DNA of 32,997 nucleotides from NCBI GenBank assembly GCA_947624905.1, contig CANQMI010000008.1, positions 1 through 32,997 of the forward strand, given 5' to 3'. This document shows, one piece after another, positions 29,858 to 32,997 of the stretch (position 1 is the first letter of the stretch; each line of letters begins with the position of its first letter). Origin of the DNA: an uncultured Clostridia bacterium. GTDB taxonomy: Bacteria > Bacillota > Clostridia > TANB77 > CAG-508. A program made the position numbers and the translations under genes. The notes under the pieces were generated by a model, which worked only from the letters and a program-made list of their open reading frames with translations, searched no databases and was not told the DNA's origin.

Positions 29858-30835
29858 TTAATTATTAGAATATCTAGCTAGTATTTCTTTCATTATTCTT
29901 TGAGCATAAGCATTTTGCCATTCTTCTTTTTCAAATTCGCTTCTATCTATTTCTACATCACTATCTTTTACTTCTCCTACTTTGTATTCATATTTATCTT
30001 CAGTATAATCATTAAAGCTCCTCATTCTCTCTTTTGTTGGCAACATAGTTTGTTTATCTATCCATAGCTCATCATATTGGTATTGATCTATAGTTTTTCT
30101 TATTACATAGCAATTCTTGTCTAAATCTTTATCTTCCCAAATTTCAAGATCTGCACATTCTATTATTTCTAAACCATAAAAAGAAGACAAGTAACCAGGT
30201 AAACCTGTCATTGTATTTGGTATAGAGTTATATCCTCTACCAATTGCCGCTCTACCATTATTCTCTTGATTATATTGTATGAAGTAACACTCTTTATCCG
30301 TTATATCTATTTCATAATTTATATATATAATTTCATCATGCCCATCATAGTTTTCTTCTTTAGATTTACCATCTTTATAATATTCAATTGATTTATATGT
30401 AGGAGTATTCGTACCACTCCATGAATGTATATAGATATAGTTATTTGAATTTTTTATTTCCTGAATTTTATTGTATGATTGTTCTATAATGCTGTGGTTA
30501 TATTCTCCTATTTTATAATCTTTTCTATAATTAATATATTTTACAAGTGCAAATGACCATATCACAAGTATGATTGCTATAAGTATTCCTGCAACAACTT
30601 TCAAAATATTTAATTTTCTATTATACTTCTTTAAATAATCTATTTGACCTTTTTCTATTTTTGATTCTTTTTTTTCTTCTGTATTTTTTTCTTTTTTTAT
30701 CTCCTCTAATATTTTTTTGCAATTATTACAACTGCTTATATGGTTTTCCATGAACTCTCTTGTGTCTTTACTTATCAAATCTTCTACATAATTTGGAATT
30801 AGGTCTTTTACGATTTCACATTCATTTTTAATCAT
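29858..30835 (-). CDS. Anti-sigma factor with N-terminal zinc-finger (zf-HC2) and one TM
   Basis: CEIVKDLIPNYVEDLISKDTREFMENHISSCNNCKKILEEI then TM LKVVAGILIAIILVIWSFALV; overlaps sigma gene. Confidence 0.85.
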   Translation of the reverse strand: MIKNECEIVKDLIPNYVEDLISKDTREFMENHISSCNNCKKILEEIKKEKNTEEKKESKIEKGQIDYLKKYNRKLNILKVVAGILIAIILVIWSFALVKYINYRKDYKIGEYNHSIIEQSYNKIQEIKNSNNYIYIHSWSGTNTPTYKSIEYYKDGKSKEENYDGHDEIIYINYEIDITDKECYFIQYNQENNGRAAIGRGYNSIPNTMTGLPGYLSSFYGLEIIECADLEIWEDKDLDKNCYVIRKTIDQYQYDELWIDKQTMLPTKERMRSFNDYTEDKYEYKVGEVKDSDVEIDRSEFEKEEWQNAYAQRIMKEILARYSNN

Positions 30836-31346
30836 TTTTAAATTCCTCCTTTAATTTTATTTTCCCTCTATAAAAAGTTAATCTAGCCCATTCTTCACTC
30901 TTATCCAAAATCTCACCGATTTCTTTAAATGAAAGCTCTCCTTTCATTCTTAGATAAAAAACTTCTCTAGTTTTTTCATCTAATTTATGTATTTCTTTGT
31001 ATAAGTTTATCAAGTCTTCTCTGTCGTCTATGTTTTCGTTGTAAGATTCCTCTATTAATAATATATCTATATAATTTTCATCATCATAGGATATTTCTTT
31101 TATTTTATTTTCTTTTTTTAGATAATCTCTCCAAAGATTTTTTGCAATCTGGCATAACCAAGTACTGATTTTACTTTCTCCCTTGAATTTATTAATTCCC
31201 TTGATAGCTTTGTAAAATGTTTCTTGAGTTAGTTCTTCTGCAACTTCTTTTTTCCCACATAGACTTCGTAGATAATTATATACAAGGCTAAAATACTCTT
31301 GATAAAGTTCTTCCACTTTCTCACTCCCTTCTATTAAATAAGACAC
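30828..31346 (-). CDS. ECF sigma-70 factor
   Basis: YNYLRSLCGKKEVAEELTQETFYKAIKGINKFKGESKISTWLCQIAKNLWRDYLKK...REVFYLRMKGELSFKEIGEILDKSEEWARLTFYRGKIKLKE. Confidence 0.93.
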   Translation of the reverse strand: MSYLIEGSEKVEELYQEYFSLVYNYLRSLCGKKEVAEELTQETFYKAIKGINKFKGESKISTWLCQIAKNLWRDYLKKENKIKEISYDDENYIDILLIEESYNENIDDREDLINLYKEIHKLDEKTREVFYLRMKGELSFKEIGEILDKSEEWARLTFYRGKIKLKEEFKND

Positions 31347-31429
31347 TAAGTTTTTTTATTTCGTTACACATTATATTTTGATTTATTAAATTTTTATATA
31401 TCCAAATATTATTTATCTTGAATATGCAA

Positions 31430-31465
31430 AAAGCAACTAACAAGTATATACCTGTTAGTTGCTTT
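31430..31465 (-). terminator. Terminator downstream of rny
   Basis: AAAGCAACTAACA...TGTTAGTTGCTTT, 13-bp stem. Confidence 0.7.
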
Positions 31466-31469
31466 AACT

Positions 31470-32997
31470 TTATTTTGCATACTCAATTGCTCGTGATTCT
31501 CTTATAACATTTACTTTTATTTGTCCTGGATAATCCATTTCATCTTCTACTCTCTTTGCAACATTTCTAGCCATTATTGTCATATTTGCTTCTGATATCT
31601 TTTCAGGTTTAACAATTATTCTGATTTCACGGCCAGCTTGTATAGCATAAGATTTGTCAACTCCTTCAAATGAGTCTGCTATTTCCTCTAATTTTTCAAG
31701 TCTCTTGATATATGCTTCTAATGTTTCTCTTCTTGCACCTGGGCGTGATGCAGAAATTGCATCAGCAGCTTGTACCAAAACGGCTTCTAATGTTTGTGGT
31801 TCAACATCTTCATGATGTGCTTCTACCGCATTTATAACTAGAGGATTTTCTTTGAATTTTTTAAGTATCTCTACACCGATTTCTACATGTGTTCCTTCCA
31901 TATCATGATCAAGCGCTTTTCCTATATCATGTAAAAGACCTGCTCTTGCTGCTCTTTTACTGTCAAGTCCTAGCTCTTCTGCCATAATCCTTGCAAGGTT
32001 AGATACTTCGATTGAATGATTTAAAACATTTTGTCCATAACTTGTTCTGTATTTTAACTTTCCGATTAATTTGATAAGTTCTGGATTTAATCCCATAACA
32101 CCTGTTTCAAGAGTTGCTCTTTCTCCTTCTGATTTTATTGTCTCTGCAACTTCTTCTTTTGCCTTTTCAACCATTTCTTCGATTTTTGCTGGGTGAATTC
32201 TTCCGGTCTTCTATAAGTTTTTCAAGTGCGATTTTAGCAACTTCTCTTCTTAGTGGATCAAAACCAGACAATACAACTGCTTCTGGGGTATCATCAATAA
32301 TTAAATCAATACCTGTCAATGTTTCCAATGCTTTGATGTTTCTACCTTCTCTACCTATAATTCTTCCTTTCATTTCATCACTTGGAAGTGCTACTATAGA
32401 GACTGTAGTTTCTGATGTATGATCAGCTGCACATTTTTGTATTGTGTATGTCAAAACTTCTTTAGCATTTTTGGTAGCTTCTTCTTTTGCTCTATCTGTC
32501 ATATCTTTTATTAATGCTGCCTTTTCAACAGTCATTTGTTTTTCAAGCTCTGATAAAATTTTGGCTCTTGCCTCTTCTTCTGTCAATCCTGATATTCTCT
32601 GTAATTCTTCCATCTGTTTGCTATAAACATTTTGTAAATCATTTTTTCTTTTTTCGATTTCTTGAATTTTTCTTTCAATGTCTCTTTCTTTTTGTTCAAA
32701 ATTTTCTGCTCTTTTGTCTAAGTTTTCTTCTTTTTGTATAAGCCTTTTTTCTTGAGCTTGTACTTCGCCTCTTCTTTCCCTAATCTCTTGATCTAGTTCA
32801 TTTCTAGCCTGCATTATTTCTTCTTTTGCTTTGAAAATTTCTTCTTTTTTAATGTTTTCAGCTTCTTTATTTGCAAGATCTAATAATCTTTGTGCCTCAC
32901 TTTCAGCACCTGCAATTTTGGATTCAGCAATTTTCTTTCTTATTACTATACCTATTGGAATAAATATTATTCCAGAGATTAGGACAGTGGCGATTAT
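31470..32997 (-). CDS. rny: Ribonuclease Y, read through a +1 shift at CGG (32205-32203); N-terminus beyond right edge
   Basis: TM region [27 protein letters not shown], coiled coil, KH ([44 protein letters not shown]), HD ([21 protein letters not shown]). Frames join as ALEKLIED-[C][19 protein letters not shown]. Confidence 0.95.
32202..32205 (-). other. Putative +1 recoding site CGGA in rny
   Basis: GAA GAC CGG AAG AAT -> GAA GAC (C) GGA AGA ATT. Confidence 0.88.

Noticed and set aside
12466-32205. Explaining all CGG-linked breaks as pseudogenes
   Set aside because: Hits polA, rny, spoVAD/E, yqeK and others; all other residues are well preserved, no other disabling mutations, and the break is always in-frame CGG with full restoration after skipping one base.
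12466-32205. Systematic sequencing/assembly error inserting C before GG
   Set aside because: Cannot be fully excluded without reads, but errors should occur in all codon phases and intergenic/GG contexts; all eight create an in-frame CGG, and CGG is otherwise absent in frame.
12466-32205. Simple sense reassignment of CGG (e.g. to Trp or Gln as reported in some Firmicutes)
   Set aside because: A 3-base reassignment would not restore the reading frame; downstream homology needs a one-base skip.
12466-32205. Classical P-site slippery-sequence +1 frameshift (prfB-like)
   Set aside because: Preceding codons all differ, no in-frame stop at the shift and no recurring SD-like spur or stimulator seen by eye.
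1-32997. CRISPR arrays, tRNA/rRNA genes, transposases
   Set aside because: No regularly spaced repeats, cloverleaf genes or transposase motifs recognised in the window.

Overview
This is a low-GC, spore-forming Firmicute (Clostridia-like) chromosome window. Minus strand: a ChW-repeat protein (truncated at the left edge), a surface-polysaccharide cluster (flippase, glycosyltransferases, TarI/IspD-like cytidylyltransferase, SDR, LicD, Wzy-like polymerase), rpsI/rplM, yqeK, a lytic transglycosylase, polA, trmL, a FAD oxidoreductase, an acyltransferase, queH, two large membrane proteins, ruvB, rlmB, spoVS, ymdB, an anti-sigma/ECF sigma pair and rny (truncated at the right edge). Plus strand: a dodecin-like gene plus spoVAC-spoVAD-spoVAE, then a compositionally atypical 380-aa orphan ORF with its own promoter and terminator. 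MAIN FINDING: seven apparent frameshifts break conserved genes (spoVAD, spoVAE, yqeK, polA, rny, and a GT39-like gene twice), and an eighth clips the C-terminus of ymdB. All eight have the same signature: the zero frame runs into an in-frame CGG codon, and skipping one base (C|GGN, with GGN = Gly) restores the homologous reading frame and the expected Gly (e.g. Pol I TAT-G-RISSAEPN, RNase [17 protein letters not shown], SpoVAE FAGA-G-ATVPITGFG). By manual scan I found no in-frame CGG read as ordinary Arg in any other native gene of the window; all other CGG trinucleotides are out of frame. The only CGG codons in a continuous ORF are two in the atypical 380-aa ORF. This points to a systematic +1 frameshift or quadruplet decoding event (CGGN -> one residue, inferred Gly) in this organism, rather than scattered pseudogenes. 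The decoder (tRNA or other factor) is not in this window. One further frameshift (acyltransferase, ~22490) does not fit the rule and looks like a real indel or an error.
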